DNA of 64,000 nt from Dendronephthya gigantea. Its lineage: Eukaryota; Cnidaria; Anthozoa; Malacalcyonacea; Nephtheidae. This document shows positions 1 to 10,479 of the stretch, piece after piece. Both the position numbers and the translations under genes were made by a program. A model generated the notes under the pieces. That model was not told where the DNA came from. It worked only from the letters and a program-made list of their open reading frames with translations, and made no database searches. Every line of letters starts with the position of its first letter. Within the stretch, counting starts at the first letter, position 1. The stretch is from contig NW_021163034.1 in assembly GCF_004324835.1 (NCBI RefSeq), positions 1,330,501 through 1,394,500 on the forward strand, given 5' to 3'.

Positions 1-93
1 TCATAACCTTGCTTGGAACAACCCGGAGGCCATCGATACAATAGTTCTCGTCTTACATCTCTCTCCAGATCGTGTTTGCAGCGATTCGTGAAT

Positions 94-1686
94 ATGTTGG
101 AAGAAATTGGGGGAATGATTTTGTCAGTTTTTTCGCTTTTCTTGGACGATGCGCCGAGTTTATCTCGGCATGAACCCCACGACCCCGAACACTCAAGTGA
201 AGGCCGCCGACCGATAGAACATGATAAATGGCTGCCATATATCAACAAAGAATACGATAATGGTAATAATGGCGACGAATTGAACTCTTCATTGCCCGAA
301 TTTACTAGGGGAAGATTGAGAAACTATCGAAGGCTTGGTGATGTCTCTTCTGAGCGTGTGAGTTATCGGGAGTCCATTTGCAAAAGTCTTTGGACAAGTC
401 TAAGCATAACAATCGCCATTGTCCCGCTAACGGCTTTCACAATGACCTTTCTATATTTGGATTTGAAGACAACTGATCTTTGCATAGAATGGCAATATCA
501 CAACCACAGTTTACCGTTGTCTGTAAAACGACTTCGAGTGATTGGCGACAGCGTGGAAGCGATAATAATAAACCTTTGGTTTCCCCTGACAACTGCGATG
601 CTGTTTAGCTGGAAGGTTTTCAAAATGAAGTACTTTTCTACTTTTTATGTTGGTGTTATTTTTGGACTAGCCGTAGTTATCTATTACCAGCTTTTACTGG
701 CTTATGGGATATACGGCGCCCATATTTATTATATCATTCCTGCAAACGCAATATCCTTAACTGGAGTAATAATATCTAGTATTATCATATTACGTAATAT
801 TCGAGCCAGCGAACAGACTGTGTCTTATTCTAACTTTCATATATTGGCTCTTGTATCGTCAGAATTTTTCCTGAGTTCTGTCCTGTCATTTGTTACCAGG
901 TACGGTACCATTCCTTTTTTCAATAGTGTGAAAAACGAACACTACAAGTTTTTGATCGCTGCTATGTTTCCTGGGTTGGCCATCATTCCCGCAGCAATCC
1001 TGAAGCACATTGCGTTAAGGAAAAGTTCCGAGGTAGTACATCCCGGTCGGAGTTTTGTCCTGGCGTACTGTATTCGAGGTGGAGTGATTTACGTATACCG
1101 TGCCATGCAAGCGAACTTTAAAAACATTTGGTTGTTCGTTGGACTCTCGTTGTTTTCTGGCGTTTTAAACTTTTTGAAGAAAGCAACCTATCGCGTAAGA
1201 ATGAGATTGTGGAGTTACATCATCTCACGGCTGAAGGGAACTGTTTGCTGTCAAAGACTTCACATGAAATCTCGTGACACACCACACTACAGAAGGTTAA
1301 GAGCGGATTTAGAAATTCAAGACATGCTTTTTGAGTATATTACACTTGTTCTGAGTCAAGGGATCTTGGTCTTGTTCATTGTAGAAAGTTTTAAACTTTC
1401 TGTTTCGTCCATCGTTTACGAGCCTTTGAGGAACATTGTTATCGGCATTGGAATCGACTTTTTTTTCAATGTTTTATCTAATTTTGTTCAAATCCATTAC
1501 TACAACATTCCAATTAGTCGCGTGTGGGGGAAATACTGGAAACGACATATGTTGGCTAACCTCATCATTCTCATGGTGACAGTGTCATATTTCAGCCGAG
1601 TCCTTCTCTCTGATTTTGAAGCGCGCATCAATGGGACTGGTGCGAGGAACGGGACATACATAATCAGGAATTGCTCATTGTTCTAG
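94..1686 (+). CDS. M1: intact 11-TM array-family protein, 530 aa
   Basis: Unrecognised family; this entry holds the shared description. Numbering follows the 531-residue member M21. Residues 1-18 are hydrophobic or amphipathic (MLEEI...FSLFLNE). Residues 20-100 are acidic and polar with DKWxPYINKEY. Likely membrane segments are near 102-123, 154-173, 184-207, 217-234, 249-269, 285-304, 320-336, 344-362, 412-432, 446-466 and 488-509. The loop at 363-411 is strongly basic and carries TPHYRRLRADLEIQ. Basic residues lie on the even-numbered (cytoplasmic) loops, while NHS in loop 1-2 and the C-terminal sequons lie on the other side, which supports N-in/C-out. I chose the ATG at 94 because MLEE/MLSE begins every member, although the frame is open upstream. 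M1 is group B; its tail carries NGT, NGT and NCS sequons. Only 93 bases of its upstream region are in the window. Function unknown. Confidence 0.82.
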   Translation: MLEEIGGMILSVFSLFLDDAPSLSRHEPHDPEHSSEGRRPIEHDKWLPYINKEYDNGNNGDELNSSLPEFTRGRLRNYRRLGDVSSERVSYRESICKSLWTSLSITIAIVPLTAFTMTFLYLDLKTTDLCIEWQYHNHSLPLSVKRLRVIGDSVEAIIINLWFPLTTAMLFSWKVFKMKYFSTFYVGVIFGLAVVIYYQLLLAYGIYGAHIYYIIPANAISLTGVIISSIIILRNIRASEQTVSYSNFHILALVSSEFFLSSVLSFVTRYGTIPFFNSVKNEHYKFLIAAMFPGLAIIPAAILKHIALRKSSEVVHPGRSFVLAYCIRGGVIYVYRAMQANFKNIWLFVGLSLFSGVLNFLKKATYRVRMRLWSYIISRLKGTVCCQRLHMKSRDTPHYRRLRADLEIQDMLFEYITLVLSQGILVLFIVESFKLSVSSIVYEPLRNIVIGIGIDFFFNVLSNFVQIHYYNIPISRVWGKYWKRHMLANLIILMVTVSYFSRVLLSDFEARINGTGARNGTYIIRNCSLF

Positions 1687-2461
1687 TCACATTGGGTGGT
1701 GCTGAAAATTGATCCTGTCCAAAAACCCGTCACTATCCTAGCTGATGTGAAGCCATTTTCATCATCCAACTGAGTCAGTTTCGGCAGTATTCTCCGTCTC
1801 AATGGCATCGTGGGATACAATGATGCATGTGAAAGTCGACTAGCCACTTGGAAGTTACAACAGAGTAAGAGCGGATCTAGCGAACTTGATGGCGCCATCA
1901 TTGCCATGAGAAAAACCCTCAAAAGTGGTTCTCACAATTCTTAGCATGCATGATTTTACTGTGTGGGAGGATGTTTTAGTAAAACTAAAGACAAAGAACT
2001 CTCAAAAATATAACAGCGAATGCTCTTCTTTTTCCACCTTATTAGGTCAGGATCTTTCAGGATTTCTCCTTGGAAAGCGAAAACACTGCCACGTGGTAAA
2101 TAAGTGGCGTCGCCAGCTCGATTAATGGACAGAAATGATCAAACTATTCTACGTTGTGTCTTTCAAATCGACTATTTCACGGATTAGTAAAGATGAGTGT
2201 ATAAAGACGCCTTTTTCATGCACCTATTAATTGATGCTGATTGGCAATTGAAAATATTGTTAATTATAGTTTGGTAATTGTTATATTGCCTTTCCAGGAT
2301 GATTAATGGCATCAACTTCCTGTTTGTCAAATAAATTCCTTGTTTTAGAAGCTATAAAATCCAGAGGCCATCGTGCACAGGACAAGAAAAATCTCATATA
2401 CGGATACAAGAATTATTATCGTGTCGCATCTTCCAGTTCGTGTCTTCAGCGATCCGTCCAA
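1687..2461. other. Spacer M1-M2, duplicated at 26,448-27,029
   Basis: This holds the 3' flank of M1 and the 5' flank of M2. The stretch 1,687-2,030 reappears downstream of the M14 fragment (26,448-26,800), and about 2,270-2,461 reappears just before M15. A short open frame at 1,925-2,125 has no recognisable features and I do not call it a gene. Confidence 0.6.
2315..2359 (+). promoter_or_regulatory. Candidate core promoter of M2
   Basis: ACTTCCTG (2,315-2,322, an ETS-like core on the opposite strand) lies about 30 bases before a TATA-box match, TATAAAA at 2,353-2,359. The TATA box is about 100 bases before the M2 ATG, leaving room for a short 5' UTR. The same order of motifs is seen before several other members. 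No transcript data are available. Confidence 0.5.
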
Positions 2462-4054
2462 ATGTTAGAAGAAATTGTGGGAATGATTTTGTCAGCGTTT
2501 TCGCTTTTCCTGAACGAAGTGCCGCGTTTGTCTCGGCGAGAACAACCTCTTCAGACACACGACTCAAGTGAAAGTCGACTGACAGAGGAAGATAAATGGC
2601 TGCCATATATCAACAAAGAATACGGGGACTGTAATAACGACGGTGAATTGACTTCGCCATTTCCCGAAATAACTGCAGAAAGATTGACAGTTTATCACAG
2701 GCTTGGTGATGTCTCATCCGAGCTTGTGAGTTATCGGGTGTCCATTTGCAAAAGCTTTTGGACAAGTATAAGTGTAACAATCGCTATTGTACCGATAACG
2801 GCGTTCGCAATGGCGCTTTTATATTTTCATTTAAAGACAACTGATCTTTGCATGGAATGGCAATATCTCAACCACAGTTTACCGTTGTCTGTAAAACGAC
2901 TTTGGGTAATTGGCGTGTGTGTGGAAGCAATAATAATTAACCTTTGGTTTCCCCTGACAACTGCGGTGCTGTTCAGCTGGAAGGTTTTCAAAATGAAGTA
3001 CATTTCTACTTTTTATATTTCTGTTATATTTGGATTAACGGTGGTTATCTATTACATGCTTTTACAGCTATTTGGGGTCTTCGGCACGCATTTGTATTAT
3101 AAATATCCTGCAAACGCACTAACCTTAACTGGAGTAATAATTTGTAGTATTGTGGTATTACACAATATTCGAGTCAGCGAGGAGGCCTTATCTTATTCTA
3201 ACTTCCATATATTTGCCATAGTATCGTCAGAATTTCTCCTGTGCTACCTGCTGTCATTTGTTTACAGATACGGCACCATTCCTTTCTTTACAAGTGTAAA
3301 AGAACAACAATATAAATTTCTGGTCGCTGCTATGGCTCCTGCGTTCGCCGTTATTCCTGCAGTAATCCTGAAGCACATTGCGTTGAGGCGAAGTTCCGAG
3401 GTGGTAGACCCCGGTCGGAGTTTTGTCCTGGCGTACTGTATTCGAGGTGGTGTAATATATGTATACCGTGCTATGCAAGCGGACTTCAAAAACATATGGC
3501 TGTTCGTTGGACTTTCATTATTTTCTGGAGCTTTGAACTTTTTGAAGAAAGCAACCTATCGCGTAAGAATGAGATTGTGGAGTTACGTCATCTCACGGTT
3601 AAAGCGAACTGTTTGCTGTCAAAGACTTCACGAAATATCTCGTGACACACCACACTACAGAAGGTTAAGAGCGGATTTAGAAATTCAAGACATGCTTTTT
3701 GAGTACATTACACTAGTTCTAAGCCAAGGCATGTTAGTCTTGTACATTGTGGACAGTTTTAAACTTTCTGTTTCGTCCGTCGTTTACGAGGCTTTGAGGA
3801 ACGTCGCTATTGGCATTGGAATCGACTTCTTTTTCAATGTTTTATCCAATTTTGTTCAAATTCATTACTACAACATTCCAATTAGTCGCGTGTGGTCAAA
3901 GTACTGGAAACGACATGTGTTGGCTAACCTCATCGTTCTCATGGTGATAGTGTCATATTTCAGCCCAGTCCTTTTCCCGGTTTTTCAAGCGTGGGCCAAT
4001 AGGACTGGCGCGAGGAACGGGACGTACATAGTCAAGAATTGCACGCTGCTTTAG
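2462..4054 (+). CDS. M2: intact 11-TM array-family protein, 530 aa
   Basis: Group B member with an undamaged frame. The frame is open 52 codons upstream to 2,306, but that stretch contains the TATA box and 5' UTR, so I take the ATG at 2,462. The acidic head reads SRREQPLQTHDSSES. The block around membrane segments 3-4 has its own version (LFGVFGTHLYYKYPANALTLTG). The tail holds NRT, NGT and NCT sequons, and the last residues are NCTLL. It is a likely integral membrane protein, with topology as for M1. Its 5' half closely resembles that of M15. Confidence 0.82.
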   Translation: MLEEIVGMILSAFSLFLNEVPRLSRREQPLQTHDSSESRLTEEDKWLPYINKEYGDCNNDGELTSPFPEITAERLTVYHRLGDVSSELVSYRVSICKSFWTSISVTIAIVPITAFAMALLYFHLKTTDLCMEWQYLNHSLPLSVKRLWVIGVCVEAIIINLWFPLTTAVLFSWKVFKMKYISTFYISVIFGLTVVIYYMLLQLFGVFGTHLYYKYPANALTLTGVIICSIVVLHNIRVSEEALSYSNFHIFAIVSSEFLLCYLLSFVYRYGTIPFFTSVKEQQYKFLVAAMAPAFAVIPAVILKHIALRRSSEVVDPGRSFVLAYCIRGGVIYVYRAMQADFKNIWLFVGLSLFSGALNFLKKATYRVRMRLWSYVISRLKRTVCCQRLHEISRDTPHYRRLRADLEIQDMLFEYITLVLSQGMLVLYIVDSFKLSVSSVVYEALRNVAIGIGIDFFFNVLSNFVQIHYYNIPISRVWSKYWKRHVLANLIVLMVIVSYFSPVLFPVFQAWANRTGARNGTYIVKNCTLL

Positions 4055-5059
4055 TCCGTCGGTGCTGAAGAAGATATCGCATTTATTACGAGATACAATA
4101 ATTTGGCGGACGATGCAATAGAACAAATGATTAATACTAATAAGCCAATCTCATAAGGTTATTTCCTTAGGGTAAAATCCTTGGCGGCCCAAATATGCGT
4201 GATAATTTGAACGCGAGAAATTACGACACCATGTTTACAAATTGGCGAGAAATTTTTCGCGTTCAAATTATCGCGCATTTTTGGGCTGCCTTTAGTACAA
4301 CAGTGGTGAACGCCAGGTAGAGCTAAATTCCAGCGTTTGCAAGACGTACGCATATTTCAAAATTTCTTCAGATATAAAAAAATGTGCGGTAAGGATTACA
4401 TTTTCATATTTTAGAAAATACGACTCTATTATAGAAGAAGTCCAAAATGACGGTCTTGGCGTCGAGAATCGATCGTAATCGGGGTTGAAATTTTAAATTC
4501 CAAATATTTTACTGAAAGCGTGGGAGAAACCCGGCTTGATGGGTAATATGAGCGTCACATGCATGATGCATGTGGCTACATTGTAGATTGCCAAGGTATT
4601 TGAGATAACATAATTTTAGCACTAGTCAAATTCGAGTTCAGACAATCTTTTTTTCATAAATATATTTCACAGCTCAATTCACCGAAAGGCTCACGCTGTT
4701 TGAAACACAAAAGGTGAAAATTCTCAAAGGTAGTTAATAACACAATTAAACATGGCTGTTTTAAAATTGGCATTGTGATTCAACAATAGGAGTTCCTGAA
4801 TCGATATTTGCAATGCTTGTTATGATTCAGCTTTTTCTGGTGCGAATCACGAAACAAAATATCGAAGGGAAACAAAAGCCATCTTAGGTATAGGCACCCT
4901 GTTACTAGCTTACTAAATCATTTTATGCAATCAAAACCAAACAAATCCTCTTCAGTAAACGGTAATACAAAATATTCTAACGTTGTCTGGTGTTTTTTTA
5001 ATTGCCTTTTAAGCATATTTACTTCCGTCTTCCCTCTTGTAATGAATAAATTCCTCTGC
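4055..5059. other. Spacer M2-M3
   Basis: No gene is supported. It contains one inverted-repeat element (4,183-4,290). At about 4,608-4,720 there is a recurring spacer block with the text GAGATAACATAATTT and CACTAGTCAAAT. That block returns near 7,925, 18,792, 26,125 and 30,215, always some hundreds of bases before the start of a member or remnant. Confidence 0.5.
4183..4290. mobile_element. Short inverted-repeat element (MITE-like), 108 bp
   Basis: The ends are imperfect inverted repeats of about 38 bases: GGCGGCCCAAATATGCG on the left against GGGCTGCC at the right end, continuing through GATAATTTGAACGCGA. There is no coding capacity and I could not define a clear target duplication. Confidence 0.5.
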
Positions 5060-5065
5060 TATAAG
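5060..5065 (+). promoter_or_regulatory. TATA-like box of the M3 remnant
   Basis: TATAAG follows TTCCTCTGC, at the position where other members have TATAAA(A/T). The 5' flank of M3 has survived although its coding region has not. Confidence 0.35.
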
Positions 5066-5162
5066 CTAGCTTGGAAAACCCCCACTGCAAGCCAAGAGGA
5101 ATCTAAGATACGGACACCTTAATCCTCGTGACACCTCTTCCCACAAAGAGTGATCTATCAAA

Positions 5163-5378
5163 ATGATAGAAGAATTTTTTATATTTCACCCCAGTCCTTC
5201 TAACGGTTTTTCATGCGCGCGTCCATGGAACTGCGGCGAGGTATGGTCTATATGGGGTCATACAGGTCATACGAGGTCATACATAGTCAAGAATTGCACG
5301 TTGTTTTATTCGGGCGGTGCTGAAGATATAGCATTTATATTACAATCATTTGCGGAGGCCAGTTGTACAAAGGACTAG
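5163..5378 (+). pseudogene. M3: deletion derivative of an array member
   Basis: The start codon and the first four codons (MIEE) are joined directly to the last coding segment, beginning at the TTTCACCCCAGTCC that precedes the C-terminal tail. Nearly all membrane segments are missing. The joined frame is shifted, then recovers as SYIVKNCTLF, and the usual stop codon is changed so the frame runs into the 3' flank. The promoter and 5' UTR are recognisable. It is a pseudogene of a host gene. Confidence 0.75.
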
Positions 5379-5500
5379 TTTACTTTTAACTGTAGTTAAG
5401 GACGGAATCAGTGGCCAATCAGAATCGTGTATTTCTGAGTTAACTAGGTTGCGAAATGTACTTAAAGAATTTTTTACAACCGCCTCCCGGACGATTTACG

Positions 5501-6533
5501 TCTTATTTTTGGATTAGCGGTGGTTATCTATTACCTGCTTTTACTGGCTTTTGGAGTCTACGACACCGATGTTTATTATATCACTCCTGTAAATGCTATA
5601 TGCTTAATTGGAGTGATAATTTGTAGTATTGTGCTGTTACGCAATATTCGAGCCAGCGAGGAGACCATATCTTATTCTAACATCCATATATTTGCCATAG
5701 TATCGTCAGAATTTCTCCTGTGCTACCTGCTGTCATTTGTTACCTGTTACGGTACCATTCCTTTTTTCAATGGCGTAAAAGAGAAAAAATATAAGTTCAT
5801 GATCGCTGCTATGGCACCTGCGTTGGCCATTATTCCTGCAGTAATCCTGAAGCATATTGCGTTGAGGCGAAGTTCCGAGGTAGTACATCCCGGTCGGAGT
5901 TTTGTTCTGGCGTACTGTATTCGAGGAGGTGTAATTTATGTATACCGTACCATGCAAGCGGACTTCACAAACATTTGGCTGTTCGTTGGACTTTCATTGT
6001 TCTCCGGAGTTTTGAACTTTTTGAAGAAAGCAACCTATCGCGTAAGAATGAGATTGTGGAGTTACATCATCTCACGGTTGAAGCGAACTGTTTGCTGTCA
6101 AAGACTTCACGAAATGCCTCGTGACACACCACACTACAGAAGGTTAAGAGCGGATTTAGAAATTCAAGACATGCTTTTTGAGTACATTACACTAGTTCTA
6201 AGTCAAGGGATGTTGGTCTTGTACATTGTGGACAGTTTTAAACTTTCTGTTTCGTCCATCGTTTATGAGTTTGTAAGGAACATTGCTATTGGCATTGGAA
6301 TCGACTTCTTTTTCAATGTCTTATCCAATTTTGTTCAAATTCATTACTACAACATTCCAATTTGTCGCGTGTGGTCAAAGTACTGGAAACGACATATGTT
6401 GGCTAACCTCATCATTCTCATGGTGTCAGTGTCATATTTCACCCCAGTCCTTCTCACGGTTCTTCAGGCGCGCGTCCAAGGGACTGCCGTGAGGTATGGG
6501 TCATACATAGTCAAGAATTGCACGTTATTTTAG
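5501..6533 (+). pseudogene. M4: 5'-truncated array member, 337+ codons
   Basis: It is open from within membrane segment 3 (LIFGLAVVIYY) to the normal C-terminus (SYIVKNCTLF). There is no ATG, no head and no segments 1-2. The sequence just upstream (about 5,400-5,497) matches the 3' flank found after M4 itself (about 6,610-6,725), so the break joins one member's 3' flank to the middle of another. The remaining frame has no stops, so truncation is probably recent. It is unlikely to make protein. Confidence 0.75.
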
Positions 6534-7228
6534 TCGGGCGGTGCTGAAGATATAGCATTTATATTACGATCATTTGCGGAAGCCAGTTGTACAAAGGACT
6601 AGTTTACTATTAACTGTAATCAAGGATGGAATCAGTGGCCAATCAGAGTCGTGTATTTCTAAGTTAACTAGGATTTAACTAGGATGCGAAATGTAGTTAA
6701 AGAATTTTATACAACCCCTGGACGATAGAATACAATAAAGGATTAATACTAATAAACCAATCACAAAATTTTTAAAACGTGGGAGAGCGGGCAGCCATGA
6801 CACAGATATAATAAATATCTCAATGCAACCCTACAATTATCTTAATGCTATTTCACAAGCACAGTTCACCACAACGTCAAAAACCATTTTAAGACGCTTG
6901 TGGACTCTGCCACTAGCTTAATAAATCTTTTTTATATATATAATCAAAGCCAAACCATCATTCAACCCCTCTTTGGTAAAATGCTATAAACAAAATATGT
7001 TAAACATTGTTCTGGTGTTTTTTAGTTCCCTTTAAGCATAATTAGTTCCGTCTTCTTGCTTGTAATTAATAAATTCCTTTGCTACAAGCTAGCTCGGAAA
7101 ACCCGTTCTATTCGGGAAAACCCGTTCTGTTCGGGAAAACCCGTTCTGTTCGGGAAAACCCGTTCTGTTCAGGAAACGGAAACATTAATTCTCGAGTCAC
7201 ATCTTCCCCCAAACAGCGATCTGTCAAA
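6534..7228. other. Spacer M4-M5
   Basis: This is the 3' flank of M4, partly a repeat of 5,379-5,497, followed by the 5' flank of M5. An AATAAA at 6,734-6,739 could serve as a polyadenylation signal. The 19-base minisatellite at 7,094-7,168 is described separately. Confidence 0.45.
7094..7168. repeat. Minisatellite, 19-bp unit, about 4 copies
   Basis: The unit TCGGGAAAACCCGTTCTGT repeats with one slightly changed first copy. It begins right after GCTACAAGCTAGC, where M3 has its TATA-like box. It is perfectly tandem with no spacers, so it is not a CRISPR array. Confidence 0.9.
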
Positions 7229-7568
7229 ATATTAGAAGAAATCGTGGGAATAGTTTTGTCCGGGTGTTTGCGCTTTTCTTTAACGACACGTTGCGTTTGT
7301 CTTTCCGAGAACAACCTCATCAGACAGGCAACTCAAGTGAAAGCTGTCTCATAGTCGAAGATAAAGCCCCGTATATCAACAAAGAGTACGGGAACTTCAA
7401 TAATGACGGCGAACGCTATACTGGAAGCGACATGCGCTAACCTCATCATTATTATGGAGACAATGTCATATTTTAGCCCAGTCCTTTTTCCAGTTTTTCG
7501 AGTGGCAGCTCATTAGGACTGGCACGAGAAACGGGACGTACACAGTCAAGAATCGCACGTTATTTTAG
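7229..7568 (+). pseudogene. M5: deletion derivative of an array member
   Basis: The start codon has become ATA. About 60 codons of head sequence (LEEIVGIVLS, then a frameshift, then recognisable PYINKEYGNFNN-coding DNA) are fused near 7,413 to the last coding segment (TGGAAGCGACATGCGCTAACC onward). The middle, with segments 1-10, is absent. It ends at the family stop codon and keeps the usual 3' flank. Confidence 0.72.
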
Positions 7569-8506
7569 TCAGGTTGTGTTGAAGATTTAGCATTTATTAC
7601 GATAATTGGCCGGAAAATACAATAGAACAAGGGGATAATACTGATGAATAAGTATATAAAAGAAAATATTTGAAGAAATGCGTAGATTTTAGAGTTTGGT
7701 ATAAAACCCAGCATGAATGGTGGGAGAGCGAGCAGCCATGAATTAAGTGTATCAAATGTTTGTTGTTGCCATTCAACATACAAATAATCCCAATGTTATT
7801 CTTACAAAAGGCTCTAGAGTTAAGTTTAGCAGAGTGATACACCATATTTGCAACACCACATAGCTTAGGTATATGAGCGTCACAAGCATGTGGCTACATA
7901 GGACTGAGATTGCCAAGTTACTTGAGATAACTTAATTTGAGCACTAGTCAAATATGAGTTCAGATTAATATTTCCTCACGGATATATTTCACGGCTCAAT
8001 TCGCCAAACGACCCCCATCTTTGAGAGACAAAAGAAGAAATTTTTCAAGTTAATTAACTGTTTTATCATAAACATATGCCTGACATTCAAGATTGGAGTT
8101 TGCGATTAAACATTAATTTTACAATGCATGCATATGTCAAATGACGGTGTTCTCTCTGGTACAAAAGCGAAAAATAGATTTGGAAGGATCAATGCACTAT
8201 CCTCAAAAGCCACTGAAGGGAGCTTATGCATTCCGCTACTAAATATATTAACGCGAAGCAAGATATTTCTTCATTCGTAGATGGCATTACAAAATAGTTT
8301 AACATTGTTAGGTCTTTGTAATTGCCTTTCACTATATGCATCGCTAATTTATATAGTGACTTCCTGCTTTTAATGTAAAAATTCCTTCGCTAAATCCAGA
8401 ACCCAGAACTCGACGAAAAGCAGGGAAAATACATATTATACGGATAGAATAATTCTCGTCTCACCTCTTGCTCCAAATCGTGTCTACAGCTATTCAGTCG
8501 TCAATC
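7569..8506. other. Spacer M5-M6
   Basis: No gene is supported. The stretch about 7,557-7,990 is duplicated at about 25,715-26,160, and 8,070-8,460 at about 30,340-30,780. The group A 5' flank, with ACTTCCTGC at 8,359-8,367 and a degenerate TATA region (CGCTAAATCC), lies in front of M6. Confidence 0.5.
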
Positions 8507-8903
8507 ATGTTGGAAGAAATTGTGGGAATGATTCTGTCAGTGTTTTCGCTTTTCATGAACGAAGCGCCGCGTTTGTCTTTGCGACAACAACTTCATGAGG
8601 CAGACGACTCTAGTGAAAGCCGACCGATGGAGGAAGATAAATGGCTGCCATATATCAATAAAGAATACGAGAACAATAATAGCGACGATGAATTGATTTC
8701 GCCATTGCCCGAATTCAGTAGACAAAGATTGGCAGACTATAGCAGGATTGGTGATGTGTCACCGGTTCAAATTGTGAGTTATCGGAAGTCTATTTGCAAG
8801 AGTTTTTGGACAAGTCTAAATATAACAATCGCTATTATACCCCTAACGGCATTTATGATGGCGTTGATATATTTGGATTTCAAGACAAATGATCTTTGCA
8901 TAG

Positions 8904-8908
8904 AATGG
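8904..8908. repeat. Target-site duplication, left copy (AATGG)
   Basis: AATGG precedes the TG of the 5' LTR and is repeated at 13,423-13,427 after the CA of the 3' LTR. Confidence 0.93.
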
Positions 8909-9136
8909 TGTAGTGTCGTAGCAAATAACGATCCCTCAGTAACAAAATAGAACTAAATATGCGCATAATTAGGTACTCATGCGTACGAACAGAGACATAT
9001 AAAAGGACAAATAATATATATATAAAAAGAAACGGAATACGGAGTCTTCGAGTAAACATTAATATTTTCGTTAGAAGTGTAATATATATCTAGAAACATA
9101 GGTGAATAAATATCGATACTAACACGATATCCTACA
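8909..9136 (+). repeat. 5' LTR, 228 bp
   Basis: It begins TGTAGTGTCG and ends TATCCTACA, with a TATAAAA at 8,998-9,004 as probable promoter. It matches the 3' LTR base for base as far as I can read. Confidence 0.95.
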
Positions 9137-9137
9137 T

Positions 9138-9153
9138 TGGCGACGAGGATAAC
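9138..9153 (+). other. Primer-binding site of the retrotransposon
   Basis: TGGCGACGAGGAT begins one base after the 5' LTR, the usual place for a tRNA primer site and with the usual TGG start. I do not assign the tRNA. Confidence 0.6.
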
Positions 9154-9201
9154 TAGACAAACACCCAAAGCTATAATCATAAAAGTTATACACGTGTTAA
9201 C

Positions 9202-10450
9202 ATGGCTAATAGCATGTCTATAAACTTTCCGCCGTTTGACCCAGACGTAGATCAAACGACAGTCGGCAACAGATTTACCAAATACGTTGATCGATTTAAG
9301 AACTATATAATCGCAATGGATATTAAAGACAAAGCCAGAAAAAGAGCCCTATTTCTACACACCGCGGGATTCAAGGTGCAAGACATTTTTGAAACGCTAG
9401 AGGAAACAGGAGACGATTTCGAAACGGCGGCTTCGAAGCTTGCAGAATATTTTCAACCCAAAAGGAACAATCTTTACAACATATACCAACTCAGACAAAT
9501 CCAACAAGAACAAGACGAAACCAGCGATGATTATTGCACAAGATTAAAGCAAGCAGCGAGATTATGTGAATTCCCAGAGGGCTGGCAAGACACCGAAATA
9601 CAATTGCAGATCATAGATAAAGGAAAATCGAAAAGACTACGACGACAATTGCTGAGTAAAGAACATACGCTACAAGAAGCGCTTGAGTTCGCAAGAGCAC
9701 AAGAGATAGCAGATAGCCAAGCATCGACGATCGAGAAAGGACTTAAGTATGAAAAATTACGAGTCGAAGAAATACATGAAACAAGAATAACACCAGAAAA
9801 AACCGAATCATCAAAGAAATGCTTCTTTTGTGGGGGAAAATTCCCGCATCAAGGTGGAAGGACCAAATGCCCAGCCTGGGGTAAAGAATGTAAAATATGT
9901 AACAAATCCAACCACTTCGCAAAATGTTGTAAAAGTTCAAACAGACTAAAGGCGGTAGGAAAGATCGAGAAGGAAGATAATGACAGCGTATCAGACAGTA
10001 GTGACGATATATCGGTTTACAATGTCGGGGCAGTAAGCGCTGGGGCAGTAGAACCTGAGCGTAGACCAGTTCGAACGATAAAGATAGACAACAGTAAGAT
10101 AGATGTCCTGGTAGATACGGGAGCCACGGCAAACATCATAGACGAGGAAGCGTTTAGGAAATTATACCCAAAAGGACAGACATTAAGAAAAGTAAAGAGC
10201 ATCATGCAACCATACCACACAGAGGAAAATCCAACTCCACCATTACGTATTATTGGCAAATTCGACGCGATGATTGAATCCGAGACAAGATTGGTGTCAG
10301 CAACATTTTACGTGGTAAAGGGGAAGACAAAAACAGAGCCATTGCTTAGCTACCAAACTGCCCAAGAACTGAACATGATTAAGGTTGTAACGGCAGTAAA
10401 GGAGCAACCCTCAAGAGTGGAGGAATTATTGACGACTTATAACGATAGAT
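9202..10450 (+). mobile_element. Retrotransposon gag and protease region
   Basis: A gag-like helical domain begins near 9,202. A cysteine-rich region with a CCHC zinc knuckle (CKICNKSNHFAKCC) lies near 9,820-9,950. The aspartic protease signature VLVDTGATANII is near 10,100-10,140. Described only as part of the fossil element. Confidence 0.85.
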
Positions 10451-10479
10451 TCGAAGGTATTGGGAAAATGAAAGGAGTA

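Noticed and set aside
13-93. Longer N-terminus of M1 (and similar upstream extensions of M2, M15 and M18)
   Set aside because: These stretches are 5' UTR and promoter sequence shared with members in which they are not open; the MLEE/MLSE ATG is common to all.
1925-2125. A 66-codon open frame between M1 and M2
   Set aside because: The duplicated spacer near 26,690-26,820 does not preserve it.
3254-3478. A 74-77-codon antisense frame (MHGTVY...-like) recurring opposite segments 5-8 in many members, e.g. 5733-5957, 20240-20464, 39945-40169, 43722-43946 and 53351-53575
   Set aside because: It is conserved only because the sense coding sequence is, and it has no start context, domain or independent conservation.
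7094-7168. Short regular repeats as a CRISPR-like array
   Set aside because: The units are adjacent with no spacers, and the genome is clearly eukaryotic; it is a minisatellite.
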